A stretch of 64,000 bases of DNA, taken from the NCBI RefSeq assembly GCF_014635345.1, contig NZ_BMCU01000004.1, forward strand, positions 408,442 through 472,441, written 5' to 3'. Both the position numbers and the translations under genes were made by a program. The DNA is from Rhodococcoides trifolii (lineage in GTDB: Bacteria > Actinomycetota > Actinomycetes > Mycobacteriales > Mycobacteriaceae). This document shows positions 52,673 to 62,575 of this stretch, piece by piece (the stretch's first letter is position 1; the number at the start of each line of letters is the position of its first letter). The notes beneath the pieces are model-generated. The model saw only the letters and a list, made by a program, of their open reading frames with translations, made no database searches and was not told where the DNA came from.

Positions 52673-53112
52673 GACAGCGCTCCCGCCGGATCGGTGTGCG
52701 GTGTCACTACCATGGTCCCGGCTTTCGGATTGTTTCGTCCGGCGAGGAGCACCTCGGCGTCACGTAACAGGGGGGTACCCACGAAACTGTGCATGGAAAC
52801 TCGCCTTCGAAATGGTTCGGATGGTAAAACCGGGGCGCGGTATCTGTTTTGAAGCCGCTATTCGAGATATTGGTTTGCTCGCATCTCCGATGCCGTTTCA
52901 ATAGTCTCACAGTTCTCGAAAAGTGCACTGCGAGAGTTGATTCGGTATCGCTAATCCGAGCAAGGTTCTTGAATGTTTTCGTCTTCAATCGCTACTTCGT
53001 TACGGCTACGAGAATGGATTGGTGAATATTTGCCGGTCGCGGGAGGGGGCGGAATGGTGAGCTCGGAGTCCATATCCGGCAAGAATGCGCAGCCGACGCC
53101 TAGCATCGCCTC
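52673..53112. other. Intergenic region (440 bp), divergent promoters expected
   Basis: Between divergent gmd and a flippase gene. The middle (about 52850-53000) is more AT-rich than the flanks. TAGCAT at 53101-53106 ends 6 bases before the flippase ATG and may be a -10 of a leaderless mRNA. I see no gene or clear hairpin. Confidence 0.4.
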
Positions 53113-54369
53113 ATGGCGACCCGCATGAAGCCCCTCGTTCGGATCGGCGGGTTCGCTGCTGCCGTTCTGGGCCCGGCTGTTGCCGGGTTCGCCGTCATCC
53201 CGATCCTCGTGCGTGTCACGAGCGCGGACGAGTGGGCATCCGTTGCGGTCGGACAGTCGTCGGGAGCGTTGGCCACCATTGCGGTAGCCCTCGGTTGGGG
53301 ATTCAACGGTCCGACCCTGGCGGCTGTGGCCTCGCCGGCAGAACGCCGCACGATGGCGATCAATTCCATCATCGCCCGAGGGTTCGTCGCCCCACTCGCC
53401 ATCGGGATCGCCTGCGCAGTAGCTGCGCTCTTGCGGCCGGACGACGCCGCGGTATCGGCGGTGTCCGCACTGGCGGCAGCGTTGCTGGGGCTCGGTATGA
53501 CATGGCTGTTCATCGGTGCGGGTGATGTTCGCGCGCTGCTCGTGCTCGACGCTGTACCGCGGGTCGCCGCGTCGGCCGTGGGAGTGTGGTGGGCCGCGTC
53601 GTCGAACAGCGCTCTTGCCTTTGCGTGGTGTCAGGTAGTTGGCGCGATTGTGTCGATCCTGATGTCTGCCTACTCGAGTACACGAGGTGAGCGCTCCGGC
53701 GAGGTCGGAGTAGCAATCGCGTTGACGCAAGCTAAGAAACAGGTCTTCGCCAGTGTCACCCAGCTGACCTCGGCCACTTACCTGACACTTCCGACCCTTG
53801 TCGTGGCGGCCTTGGCGCCGGGCAGTGTCTTCATCTACGCCATCGCGGACCGTTTGAGCCGGCTGATGTTTCTCGTTACCGTCCCTGTCTATCAATGGTT
53901 GCAAGGGTGGGTGCCGAGCAATCCGATAAGTCAGGAGACCCTGCGGCGAATCAAGCTGGCCACGAACATGTCTCGCGTCATTGCTTCGACGGTCGCCCTC
54001 GCAATCGTGATCGGTGGCCCCACGTTCGCCGGATTCCTCGGCGACTCGCAGCACGATCTGACATGGACGCTGTCTGTACCCATCGGCTTGACCATCGGCT
54101 TCTCGGTTCTGTCCCGATGCTCGGGAATGGTTTGCCTACTCGCGCTGGGTAAAGATCGCGACGTCGCTGTCAGCGCCGTACTCGGCGCCGTCTGCGGAAT
54201 TCCACTGCTGTTTATTTTGGTTCCGTTCGGCGGAGCAGTCGGTGCGGCGGTGGCGGTGCTCATTTCCGAAGCGGTGGTCACCGCTTTTCAGGCATACCGA
54301 CTCCGCTCGGTCGTCCGCACGACGCGTCGCAATTTGTCGGCGGAAGCGCAGAGCGTTGTTCATCACTGA
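53113..54369 (+). CDS. Polysaccharide flippase-like membrane protein (MOP superfamily)
   Basis: A 418-residue protein with about 12 hydrophobic segments. The N-terminus (LVRIGGFAAAVLGPAVAGFA, then VIPILVRVTSADEWASVAVG) resembles Wzx-type exporters, and the C-terminus is basic. Similarity within this family is low, so the substrate cannot be given. It stands between gmd and ugd, which supports export of a sugar polymer. The other two flippases, at 34918 and 59740, are not close copies of it. Confidence 0.78.
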   Translation: MATRMKPLVRIGGFAAAVLGPAVAGFAVIPILVRVTSADEWASVAVGQSSGALATIAVALGWGFNGPTLAAVASPAERRTMAINSIIARGFVAPLAIGIACAVAALLRPDDAAVSAVSALAAALLGLGMTWLFIGAGDVRALLVLDAVPRVAASAVGVWWAASSNSALAFAWCQVVGAIVSILMSAYSSTRGERSGEVGVAIALTQAKKQVFASVTQLTSATYLTLPTLVVAALAPGSVFIYAIADRLSRLMFLVTVPVYQWLQGWVPSNPISQETLRRIKLATNMSRVIASTVALAIVIGGPTFAGFLGDSQHDLTWTLSVPIGLTIGFSVLSRCSGMVCLLALGKDRDVAVSAVLGAVCGIPLLFILVPFGGAVGAAVAVLISEAVVTAFQAYRLRSVVRTTRRNLSAEAQSVVHH

Positions 54370-54507
54370 TTCGGCCTACGTTCAACTGTGACCTCGGTGT
54401 CGAGATTCGTCCTCGATTGCAGGAGTCGAGAGGTTGTCAGAATCGACGTAGTCTGACCGCAATCGATCGTCGGCCGCTCACGGTCGCTCATCTGGGAGTT
54501 CATCAAA

Positions 54508-55827
54508 ATGCGCATTACCGTTTTCGGGACCGGTTATCTAGGCGCAACACATGCGGCGTGCATGGCCGAGCTCGGTCACGACGTTCTCGGTGTCGACGTG
54601 GACCCGGCAAAGCTCGCCAAACTCGAGGCAGGCGAGGTCCCGTTCTGGGAGCCCGGCCTCGAAGAGGTGTTGCAACGCAACATCGCGGCCGGAAGGCTCC
54701 GGTTCACCTCGTCGTACGAGGAAGCGGCCCAGTTTGCCGAGGTGCATTTCCTGGGAGTGGGTACCCCCCAGAAGAAGGGGGAGTTCGCCGCCGACATGAT
54801 CTACGTCGACGCCGTGATCTCCACCTTGGCGCCGCTGCTCACCTCACCAGCGGTCATCTTCGGTAAGTCGACCGTGCCAGTCGGCACCGCCGAACGACTG
54901 GGCGTGATGGCGCGAGAGCTTGCTCCAGCCGGTGACGGGGTGGAAATCGCGTGGAACCCCGAATTCCTTCGTGAAGGCTTTGCCGTCAAAGACACCCTGC
55001 ACCCTGACAGACTGGTTCTCGGCGTCGATCGGGACCGTCCGGGACGTGCGGAGGCGCTGGCACGAGAGGTGTATGCACAACTGCTCGACGAGGAGATCCC
55101 GTTCCTCGTGACCGATCTCGCGACTGCCGAGCTGGTCAAGGCGTCTGCCAACGCGTTCTTGGCCACCAAGATCTCGTTCATCAATGCCATTGCGGAGGTG
55201 TGTGAGGCGTCGGGCGCCGATGTGACCGTGCTGGCCGATGCCATCGGACACGACGCGCGCATCGGCCGTCGCTTCCTCAACGCCGGCATCGGCTTCGGCG
55301 GAGGCTGCCTGCCCAAGGACATCCGGGCGTTCATGGCCCGCGCCGGCGAACTGGGTGCTGACCAGGCACTGACGTTCCTGCGGGAGGTCGACAACATCAA
55401 CATGCGCCGACGTACACGGATGGTCGAGCTTGCCCGCGAGGCCTGCGGCACGCTGCTCGGCTCCCGCGTCGCTGTACTGGGGGCGGCATTCAAACCGGAT
55501 TCGGACGACGTTCGTGATTCACCAGCGCTGAATGTTGCCGGACAGATTCAGCTTCAGGGTGCCGCAGTGACTGTGTACGACCCCAAGGCGATGGACAATT
55601 CTCGTGCTCTCTTCCCAACACTCGGCTACAGCGCGAGTGCGCTGGACGCGTGTCAGGGTGCAGACGCCGTGCTGGTGTTGACGGAGTGGAAAGAATTCCG
55701 CGCGCTGACACCCGCTGATCTAGCTCCTGTCGTGCGATCGAAGACGATCATCGACGGACGCAACTGTCTCGACCCTAAAATGTGGCGCGACGCGGGATGG
55801 ACCTATCGCGGACTCGGACGCCCGTAG
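54508..55827 (+). CDS. ugd: UDP-glucose 6-dehydrogenase
   Basis: The enzyme oxidises UDP-glucose to UDP-glucuronate with two NAD+. The 439-residue protein has FGTGYLGATHA (NAD loop), the middle-domain motifs FGKSTVPVGTAERLG and WNPEFLREGFAVKD, and the active-site loop GFGGGCLPKDIRAF with catalytic Cys267, followed by the C-terminal UDP-binding domain (VAVLGAAFKPDSDDVRDSPA). All key residues are present. The product would provide an acidic sugar (glucuronate or a derivative) for the polymer. The gene is monocistronic-looking, with about 140 bases before and 450 after. Confidence 0.97.
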   Translation: MRITVFGTGYLGATHAACMAELGHDVLGVDVDPAKLAKLEAGEVPFWEPGLEEVLQRNIAAGRLRFTSSYEEAAQFAEVHFLGVGTPQKKGEFAADMIYVDAVISTLAPLLTSPAVIFGKSTVPVGTAERLGVMARELAPAGDGVEIAWNPEFLREGFAVKDTLHPDRLVLGVDRDRPGRAEALAREVYAQLLDEEIPFLVTDLATAELVKASANAFLATKISFINAIAEVCEASGADVTVLADAIGHDARIGRRFLNAGIGFGGGCLPKDIRAFMARAGELGADQALTFLREVDNINMRRRTRMVELAREACGTLLGSRVAVLGAAFKPDSDDVRDSPALNVAGQIQLQGAAVTVYDPKAMDNSRALFPTLGYSASALDACQGADAVLVLTEWKEFRALTPADLAPVVRSKTIIDGRNCLDPKMWRDAGWTYRGLGRP

Positions 55828-56281
55828 TCCGACACCGAGGTGAATTCTGCTATCAGACACGAAGAACGCCTACAAGCCGTACCGCTGTTTATTAACGCGA
55901 ACGTAAAACGAAGCGGCATGGCTCATTTGGTCAAAGACGCAACCACCCTGGTTGTCGCCAATTCACATACTTTCCGTTCGCACGTGTGCGTCGGCGAGAT
56001 CACGAGTAGCGTTCATTTTTTGGTTCGGTGTAACGAACCGGCGTCGGCAGTCGACACCCCCTTCAGAACGATGCACGCGGTGTCGGTTGAACGAATGACA
56101 GTGACCACTCGGTAATTCCCCCGTTACCTGCGGACTTTTGCCGAGTACGTGTTTTTATGCTTGTGATGTCGCACACGCGGTCAGCATGGCCGCAGAAGTC
56201 GTGAGATATTTTTTTCAACTAGCCACCGTCGGGTTGGGGATTACACCCGCCGGTGCAAACCGATCGGGAAGGCGCATTTCT
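55828..56281. other. Intergenic region (454 bp)
   Basis: This gap is AT-richer than its neighbours and holds a perfect hairpin GGTTCG/CGAACC at 56022-56039 and CAACCACCCTGGTTG near 55950. A 91-codon open frame (55840-56115) lacks a ribosome site and protein-like composition, so I do not call it. It probably carries the promoter and leader of the second PGT gene. Confidence 0.45.
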
Positions 56282-57811
56282 GTGACGACGCTTCGTTCTG
56301 AGACGCAGCCGGCGGCGCGGTCTCGACGGGCGTTCGTCCTCTCCCGCGTTCGCGGCACGGTGCAGGAACCTGAGGCCCGGCACGTCTGGGAGCAGAAGTA
56401 CGTCAAGAATTTGCGGGTGACCGACACGATTGCCGTGATCGTCTCCGTGGGCGTCGCTCAATGGGTTCGGTTCGGGGCAGTCGAGTCCTCGGTAACGGTC
56501 GGCCACACGGATCTCATGTACACGGCAATCTCCGTCGGCCTGGCGGCCTTGTGGTTGGCCTCCCTTGCAATCTTCCGTACTCGCTCTCCCCGCGTGATCG
56601 GCACCGGCGCGGAGGAGTACCGCCGCATCGTCTCGGCCACACTGCGCTTGTTCGGCGCGGTAGCCATCGCGGCTCTGATCTTCAAAGGTGATCCGGCGCG
56701 CGGCTACCTCGCTATTGCCTTTCCCCTCGGGCTGATCTCGCTGCTCGTGACGCGGTGGGGTTGGCGACAAGTTCTCACCCGTCGCCGCGCTCGAGGCGAA
56801 TTCCAGACATCGGTGCTCGTCGTAGGCAGCCGATCGTCCGCTACGACTTTGACGCACTCGTTCGCGAAGTCACCCACCGCCGGCTACAACGTCGTGGGAA
56901 TCTGCCTTCCCGGATACGAAGCGAACGACTCCGCCAGCGTGACAGTCGGCGACAACAGCGTTCCGGTCCTGGGCGACGAAAGCTGCGTCCTCGACGCCAT
57001 CGAAGTGACCGGCGCCGATACCGTCGCTGTCACGGCGACCGAGCACCTCGGAGTCCAGGGCATGCGCAAGCTCGCCTGGGACCTCGAGAAGCTGAACGTC
57101 GACCTCGTCGTATCGCCAGGCGTGGTGGATGTCGCCGGCCCGCGCCTGTTGATGCGCCCCGTTGCCGACCTCCCGCTGATTCACGTCGAGAAGCCTCAGT
57201 ACAACGGCGCCACGCGATTCAGCAAGACCGCCTTCGATTTTGTCTTCGCTCTGCTGGCTCTGCTGGCCGTCTCGCCGGTTCTGCTTGCCACCGCGATCGC
57301 CGTCAAGACCACCAGCCGCGGCCCGATCTTCTACAAGGCTGAGCGCATCGGGCTGGACGGAAAACCGTTCCAGATGATCAAGTTCCGCAGCATGGTCGAC
57401 GGCGCGGACAAGCAGGTCTCGGCATTGATGGAACAGAACGAGAGCGGCGGCGGAGTTCTGTTCAAGATTCGTGACGACCCCCGCACAACCGCGGTGGGCA
57501 AAGTGATGCGTCGGTTCAGCATCGACGAGTTGCCGCAGTTCTTCAACGTCCTCAGGCGCGAGATGAGCGTCGTCGGACCTCGGCCGCCGCTGCGTCGCGA
57601 GGTCGAGACCTACGACGGCGATGTGCGCCGGCGCCTGTTGGTGAAGCCCGGAATCACCGGCTTGTGGCAGGTGAGCGGCCGATCGGACCTGTCGTGGGAC
57701 GAGACGGTGCGCCTGGATCTCTCCTATGTGGAAAACTGGTCGATGGTAGGTGACCTCCTAATTGTCGCCAAGACGGCCAAGGCGGTGGTGGGCAGCGATG
57801 GGGCGTACTGA
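56282..57811 (+). CDS. Polyprenyl-phosphate sugar-1-phosphate transferase, second copy
   Basis: The 509-residue paralogue of the 50112 gene has the same layout and near-identical catalytic segments (FQMIKFRSMV, DELPQFFNVLRREMSVVGPR, KPGITGLWQVSGRSDLSWDE). The N-terminal third is most different. I start it at the GTG at 56282, preceded by GGGAAGG; an upstream ATG at 56138 is not conserved and has no ribosome site. It leads a run of genes to 62575 and overlaps the next glycosyltransferase gene, so it probably primes the polymer of that variable cluster. Confidence 0.92.
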   Translation: MTTLRSETQPAARSRRAFVLSRVRGTVQEPEARHVWEQKYVKNLRVTDTIAVIVSVGVAQWVRFGAVESSVTVGHTDLMYTAISVGLAALWLASLAIFRTRSPRVIGTGAEEYRRIVSATLRLFGAVAIAALIFKGDPARGYLAIAFPLGLISLLVTRWGWRQVLTRRRARGEFQTSVLVVGSRSSATTLTHSFAKSPTAGYNVVGICLPGYEANDSASVTVGDNSVPVLGDESCVLDAIEVTGADTVAVTATEHLGVQGMRKLAWDLEKLNVDLVVSPGVVDVAGPRLLMRPVADLPLIHVEKPQYNGATRFSKTAFDFVFALLALLAVSPVLLATAIAVKTTSRGPIFYKAERIGLDGKPFQMIKFRSMVDGADKQVSALMEQNESGGGVLFKIRDDPRTTAVGKVMRRFSIDELPQFFNVLRREMSVVGPRPPLRREVETYDGDVRRRLLVKPGITGLWQVSGRSDLSWDETVRLDLSYVENWSMVGDLLIVAKTAKAVVGSDGAY

Positions 57812-58766
57812 GCGCAATTGCGAACCCGTCGAGATTTCCATCGACCAAACGCTCGTACAGGCAAAAGACGACGGTCCAACCGGCAAGTTACATGTAATAA
57901 TGGCGTGCCACAATCGGCGGCCAATGACTATCCGATCACTGGAAAATCTGATGGTCAGTGCATCGCAGATCGCGGTCGAATTCGACGTAACTATTGTTGA
58001 TGACGGATCCACGGACGGAACTTCGGAAGCGGTTCGGACTCTGCTGGGTGACGCGGTTACGGTCATCCAAGGTGACGGCAGTTGGTACTGGGCTCGGAGC
58101 ATGCAGATAGCTGAATCGTGGGTGCTTGATAGGTGCAGGGGTCCGCGCGATTGCATTCTGTGGTTAAACGACGACACCTACCTCGATGAAGGTGCCCTTC
58201 ACATACTGTTTAAAACGCAATCCGATCGACGCGACAACATCGTGGTCGGAGTTTTCACAGAGCCGGCATCCGACGAGCGCTCGTACGGTGGTCTGAAGAG
58301 GGTCGGCTTACATCCCTTGTCCTATCGACAGACCGCCGGTGGCGATGAGGGTACGAACCTGGATGCGTTCAATGGGAATTGTGTGCTCGTCCCGGTTAAC
58401 ATTGCTAGAAAAGTTGGCGGGATTGACGGAGGCTTTGCGCACGCTTTGGCCGACATCGACTACGGATATCGCTCAAGAATGTCCAGAATCGCGATTTCTG
58501 AAACTCCGAGAGCCATCGGTCATTGCGCGCGTGGGGACCGGGCAGTCGACGGCAGTATGATCACCCGCTGGAAGTCGTTCACAGGCGTAAAGGGCGGCGG
58601 GCACAGGAAATCGATGACAAGAATCTTGCAAAAAACTTCACCGCGTATGTGGCCGCTGATAATTGCGGCAACTTATGGGATTTGGTGGGTGCGCGCCATT
58701 ACCTCGGCCCTGGCGAATCCGGCGCAGGCGCTCACAAGCCCTGCCAAGAGTGAGACCAATACGTAG
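57798..58766 (+). CDS. Glycosyltransferase family 2
   Basis: The 322-residue GT-A enzyme has KLHVIMACHNRRPMTIRSLE, the DDGSTDGTSEA nucleotide site, the metal-binding LWLNDDTYLDEGAL (DDT) and a WYWARSMQIAE acceptor stretch, like rhamnosyl- or galactosyltransferases of capsule clusters. The ATG at 57798 lies 14 bases inside the PGT gene, so the two are translationally coupled. From here rightward the GC content drops noticeably. The donor sugar is unknown; rhamnose is possible given rmlC at the right edge. Confidence 0.87.
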   Translation: MGRTERNCEPVEISIDQTLVQAKDDGPTGKLHVIMACHNRRPMTIRSLENLMVSASQIAVEFDVTIVDDGSTDGTSEAVRTLLGDAVTVIQGDGSWYWARSMQIAESWVLDRCRGPRDCILWLNDDTYLDEGALHILFKTQSDRRDNIVVGVFTEPASDERSYGGLKRVGLHPLSYRQTAGGDEGTNLDAFNGNCVLVPVNIARKVGGIDGGFAHALADIDYGYRSRMSRIAISETPRAIGHCARGDRAVDGSMITRWKSFTGVKGGGHRKSMTRILQKTSPRMWPLIIAATYGIWWVRAITSALANPAQALTSPAKSETNT

Positions 58767-58779
58767 TGAGGGACGGCAT

Positions 58780-59619
58780 ATGAGCGAGCGTAGGGTTTTG
58801 TTGACTTCGCTGTACGGAGGAGTCGGGAACCGGATCAAGCCCCTGCTCAGCAGTCGGGAGTTGGCCATCGCTACCGACCGAGAGCATCTTGTTTATTGGA
58901 AACGAGATCATCGATTTCAGGCGAAATTGAGCCAGTTGTGGAACTTTGATGTCAGGCTCGTCAGTTTTGTACAGAATGCCTACGCATTGAAGAAGCACCC
59001 CACGGTCACAACGGGGCAGGCTGTCACTGAACTCAACGACGTTTCTTGGGTAAATGCTCGCCATCACGACCCGTTTGAATTTGCGGAGCAACCCCGGACA
59101 TGGGAGGAATCTTTTCGTGAGCTGGTTCCCCATGAGTCAATTCAAGTCAGCATACGTACTTTGCTCTCGAACTCCCTCCTCAGCGGTCCTTATGTTGGGT
59201 TGATGGTCCGCGCCCATAACCAAGCGCACCCCCATACGAAATCAACGTCACCCGTATCGTGGTTCGTTGCTCGCATAAATCAAATCCTCGAGGTGTCCCC
59301 AGACATGAGCTTCTACTTGTCGTGCGACGATCCAGGTACTCAAGCTGAGCTGCAGAGCCAGTTCCCAAGCATCGTGGCGATGAAGAAGGTGGGTAGATAC
59401 AACTCTACGGCCGGCGTGCAAGAAGCAGTGGCCGACTTGTATTTGTTGGCTCAATCGTCTTACTTGATCGGGCCGGCCTGGTCGACCTTCGTCCACATGG
59501 CAGACGCCCTCCGCCCCGCGCCGATGTATCGGGTCGAGACACCGTTGGATCCACCGGATGTGCCCGTGGATTTCAGAAGTCTCGCACCCTCCAGCTCGCA
59601 GTACAGCTGGATTCGTTGA
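58780..59619 (+). CDS. Fucosyltransferase-like protein (NodZ/GT23-like)
   Basis: A 279-residue soluble protein. The start (SLYGGVGNRIKPLLSSRELA) and a late region (MSFYLSCDDPGTQAELQSQF, then VADLYLLAQSSYLIGPAWST and FVHMADAL) resemble fucosyltransferases of the NodZ/FUT8 kind that use GDP-fucose. The usual HxRRxD motif reads VRAHNQ here, so the match is partial. GAGGGACG precedes the ATG at 58780. With gmd 6 kb upstream a 6-deoxyhexose donor is plausible, but a fucose synthase is not in the window. Confidence 0.6.
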   Translation: MSERRVLLTSLYGGVGNRIKPLLSSRELAIATDREHLVYWKRDHRFQAKLSQLWNFDVRLVSFVQNAYALKKHPTVTTGQAVTELNDVSWVNARHHDPFEFAEQPRTWEESFRELVPHESIQVSIRTLLSNSLLSGPYVGLMVRAHNQAHPHTKSTSPVSWFVARINQILEVSPDMSFYLSCDDPGTQAELQSQFPSIVAMKKVGRYNSTAGVQEAVADLYLLAQSSYLIGPAWSTFVHMADALRPAPMYRVETPLDPPDVPVDFRSLAPSSSQYSWIR

Positions 59620-59739
59620 AATTACAGTGGCGATGTCCTGTCGAAAACGTCTGAAGTCGTCGACAATTCAATGCCCAGGGAAGGCCCAACTTGCCCGATG
59701 CACGTGCGATGGCTCGTTGGGTGTTGCCTTGCTTGAACA

Positions 59740-61185
59740 ATGACCAGAGGGCGTAGCCTAGCGCTGGGTTCTGTATTTGGTCTGTCCAGCCAGGCAGTAA
59801 CTTTCTTGCTCCAATTTGGGTATTCTGCCGTCACATCCAGATTGATCGACCCTTCGGGTTTCGGAGCCTACGGCGTAGCTCTGGGAGCTTCGGCGTTGTT
59901 CGCGATGGTTGCGACTGCGGGAATCGGTCAAGCGACCATGTTGCTGCAGGAGGATTCGCGACGAAGTATCAGGGCGATGTCCGGCCTCGCACTCATCAGC
60001 GGGGCCGTTGTCTCGATGGCGTTACTCTTGTCAGCGAACCTCTGGTCGGATCTGTGGGGGACACCTGAGGCTGTCAATCCAACACGAATAATTGCACTAT
60101 TTGTCCTTGCAGCTCCGCAATCCGTTGTGATGCAAGGCGTAGCGCGGCGCCGTGGTTCTTACAAACTGCTTGCGATATCTACCGTCACTGCAAACGTCGT
60201 TGGCATGGGAGTAGGGGTGGCCTGTGCGCTTCAGTTTCGAAGTGCATCAGCCCTCGTAGTATCTCCTATCCTCAGTCAAGTCTTGGTTCCAATTCTCATT
60301 CAGATTGGTCTCAGGCGTTTTTACTATCCTGCATTTGATAAAGAGATCTCGAAGACGATTACGCCCTTCGTAGGTAAAGTGCTCGTCTTTGGCTTGCTCG
60401 CATACGCAGGGCGCAACGTACCCAGGATCGCTGTAAGTAGATTTCTCGGGTCCTCAGTCTACGGCAACTGGAACCGGTCTGACGTCCTGACATCCATGCC
60501 TTTGCAAACTGTCGAGACCGCTATAGTGCAGGTCGTTTACCCAGAATTTCGTCACGATATTCTGGACAGGAAACGTGCGCACGACAACTGGGCCAACATG
60601 ATGTTGTTGGTGGCCTGGATTGGAGTTCCAACCTCCGTTGGATTGGGAGTGGTGGCGCCCCACCTGATACCGATCTTGTTTGGTCCAGGATGGCAGATTG
60701 CTGCAATTATCGCGCCCGGCCTTGCTCTAGCCTCCGGTCTGCAAATGCCGGGCTCGGTTCTCTCATCCGGATTACAAGCAACTAACAATCAGACGCAGAC
60801 GTGGATTTCGGAAGGGCTCGTACTAGTCATCCAAGTCTGGTGCGTTGTGCCGCTCATTATCTACGGAAACATCTGGTTTGCGATTGGAGGGGTGATCGCG
60901 GCACCTGTAATCAGACATACGTCCGACCTTTACTACGCAAACCGGCACGGACTCGTCAATCTTCGCCTCCTGCTGCCGGGTTACGCGAACGTAATCGTTT
61001 CAAGCACGGCCCTCGGTGCCGGCCTCTATTTCTTGCTGGATTTTGCCTTCGATGGGGATCGACCTTTGGTGCCACGGTTCGCGTTGACATTGATGGCCGC
61101 CCTGGTAGCTTTGACCTTGGTCTTTGTCTTCAGGAGGCGACTCCCACCGGTCAAGATTGCGAAGCAGTACATCGGAAGATCTTGA
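59740..61185 (+). CDS. Oligosaccharide flippase, Wzx-type
   Basis: The 481-residue protein has about 13-14 membrane segments and the Wzx N-terminus (SLALGSVFGLSSQAVTFLLQ, then LIDPSGFGAYGVALG), and belongs to the lipopolysaccharide-export group of the MOP superfamily. It would move the lipid-linked repeat unit made by the nearby transferases to the outer face. No good ribosome site is seen before the ATG at 59740; the 120 bases upstream hold no gene. It is the third flippase and lies in the low-GC part. Confidence 0.88.
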   Translation: MTRGRSLALGSVFGLSSQAVTFLLQFGYSAVTSRLIDPSGFGAYGVALGASALFAMVATAGIGQATMLLQEDSRRSIRAMSGLALISGAVVSMALLLSANLWSDLWGTPEAVNPTRIIALFVLAAPQSVVMQGVARRRGSYKLLAISTVTANVVGMGVGVACALQFRSASALVVSPILSQVLVPILIQIGLRRFYYPAFDKEISKTITPFVGKVLVFGLLAYAGRNVPRIAVSRFLGSSVYGNWNRSDVLTSMPLQTVETAIVQVVYPEFRHDILDRKRAHDNWANMMLLVAWIGVPTSVGLGVVAPHLIPILFGPGWQIAAIIAPGLALASGLQMPGSVLSSGLQATNNQTQTWISEGLVLVIQVWCVVPLIIYGNIWFAIGGVIAAPVIRHTSDLYYANRHGLVNLRLLLPGYANVIVSSTALGAGLYFLLDFAFDGDRPLVPRFALTLMAALVALTLVFVFRRRLPPVKIAKQYIGRS

Positions 61186-61219
61186 TTACCGGACGACGAT
61201 CGAAGTGGGAGGGCTCAGC

Positions 61220-62575
61220 ATGGACCAAGTGTTCGATGGCTTGACCACCGTAGGCGTCCTGGGCGCAGGACTTACAGGGATGTTTGTGCTTGTGTACGTA
61301 GTGAGTCGTCGTTTCGCGGTGGGCCTCGCTGTTGTGTCATTTATGGCCGTGTCCAATTGGGATATACCAATTTGGCCGACCTTGGTGTACGTCGGTGGTT
61401 TATCCGTGACGGTTCCAGATGTGTTCACGGCTGTCTTTGTGCTCAGCGCGCTGGTCCGGTCGCCTAACGTTCTGTCCCGACTGTTCTCCGCTTACTCGCT
61501 GCTACTTGCGCTCCTCGTTTTGATGCTGAGCTACTCCTTGGTTGTTGGAATATCACAATTCGGTCTCGGTACAGCCGTAAATGAAGCTCGCGCCTGGATC
61601 TCAATCCTGGGCGTCTCTTTTTGGATCCTGACTTACCCCTGTGCACAACAAGACCTACGAGCCCAATTCGAAAAGTTCCTCACTTTGACTGGCTTTGGTG
61701 TTGCCATCGTTGCAGTCGTGCATATTGGGATGTATGGCTTAGGGAATGCATCCTCCGGTGTACTGAACGACAACGGCATCACGGCGATAGGTGGCCGTCC
61801 GATCACGGCAGTCCAGGCGATGTTTATATCAGTTGCGGCGCTTTTGGCGCTATCTAAATGGTCCCGCGGCCTCGGCAACTGGCATCTAGGCCTGTTTTGC
61901 GTATTCGGCGTCTTTGTGTTGATAACCCAGCATCGATCTGTTTGGGTGGCCACTCTCGCCGGCGTAGTAGTGATTATCGGTAGCATCCCCGTAGTTCGTC
62001 TCGTGGTACTGGCCTGGTGGGCGTGTGCGATCGCACTGGTCAGCTACGTTGCCGCAAGCTTGGGTGGGCTGGTGACGATTGGTAGCGATCTGACCGCCTC
62101 GGCTCAAAACTCGAACACATACAATGGGCGCTTATACGATTGGTCGGTGCTGATCGACCGGAGCATAATTCAAGGTATAGATACGATTATGCTGGGGGCG
62201 CCATTCGGCAGTGGTTGGAACAGAATCAGACCGGACGGCATCCTGCTGACGTACATACCCCACAACTGGTACATCTCTTCGTATCTACGTGTTGGCGTCG
62301 TTGGCCTAGTTGCATTTGTGGCTGTCTTGCTGATCGCGCTTGTTTATACCTTTATAGCGGCCAGATCGCGTCAGGAAGAAGTCGCAATACCGTTAGCAAT
62401 ACTTGTTTACGGGTGGGCCTACAATGTCCAGTGGTATTTGGTTCCGGTTCTTGTCTTTTACTTGGCCAGCGCTGTGATGGGAAAGACCAGCCGGGTTGAC
62501 CGCGACGCCGTCATTGGGGGCGAGACTGGGCGTTTGCTTAGATCCTCCGAGCATCGGTACGCGTCTCAAAGATAG
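61220..62575 (+). CDS. O-antigen polymerase/ligase-like membrane protein (Wzy-like)
   Basis: The 451-residue protein has about 11 membrane segments. A long external loop after the middle (TASAQNSNTYNGRLYDWSVL and IMLGAPFGSGWNRIRPDGIL, with HNWY) is typical of Wzy/O-antigen ligase proteins. GGGAGGG lies before the ATG at 61220; a longer frame from 61124 lies within the preceding flippase gene. It follows the flippase by 34 bases. Its 3' end overlaps the next convergent gene by 10 bases. Confidence 0.8.
   Translation: MDQVFDGLTTVGVLGAGLTGMFVLVYVVSRRFAVGLAVVSFMAVSNWDIPIWPTLVYVGGLSVTVPDVFTAVFVLSALVRSPNVLSRLFSAYSLLLALLVLMLSYSLVVGISQFGLGTAVNEARAWISILGVSFWILTYPCAQQDLRAQFEKFLTLTGFGVAIVAVVHIGMYGLGNASSGVLNDNGITAIGGRPITAVQAMFISVAALLALSKWSRGLGNWHLGLFCVFGVFVLITQHRSVWVATLAGVVVIIGSIPVVRLVVLAWWACAIALVSYVAASLGGLVTIGSDLTASAQNSNTYNGRLYDWSVLIDRSIIQGIDTIMLGAPFGSGWNRIRPDGILLTYIPHNWYISSYLRVGVVGLVAFVAVLLIALVYTFIAARSRQEEVAIPLAILVYGWAYNVQWYLVPVLVFYLASAVMGKTSRVDRDAVIGGETGRLLRSSEHRYASQR

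Noticed and set aside
55840..56115. 91-codon open frame between ugd and the second PGT gene
   Set aside because: No ribosome site, no hydrophobic or domain pattern, and it lies in a likely promoter/leader region.
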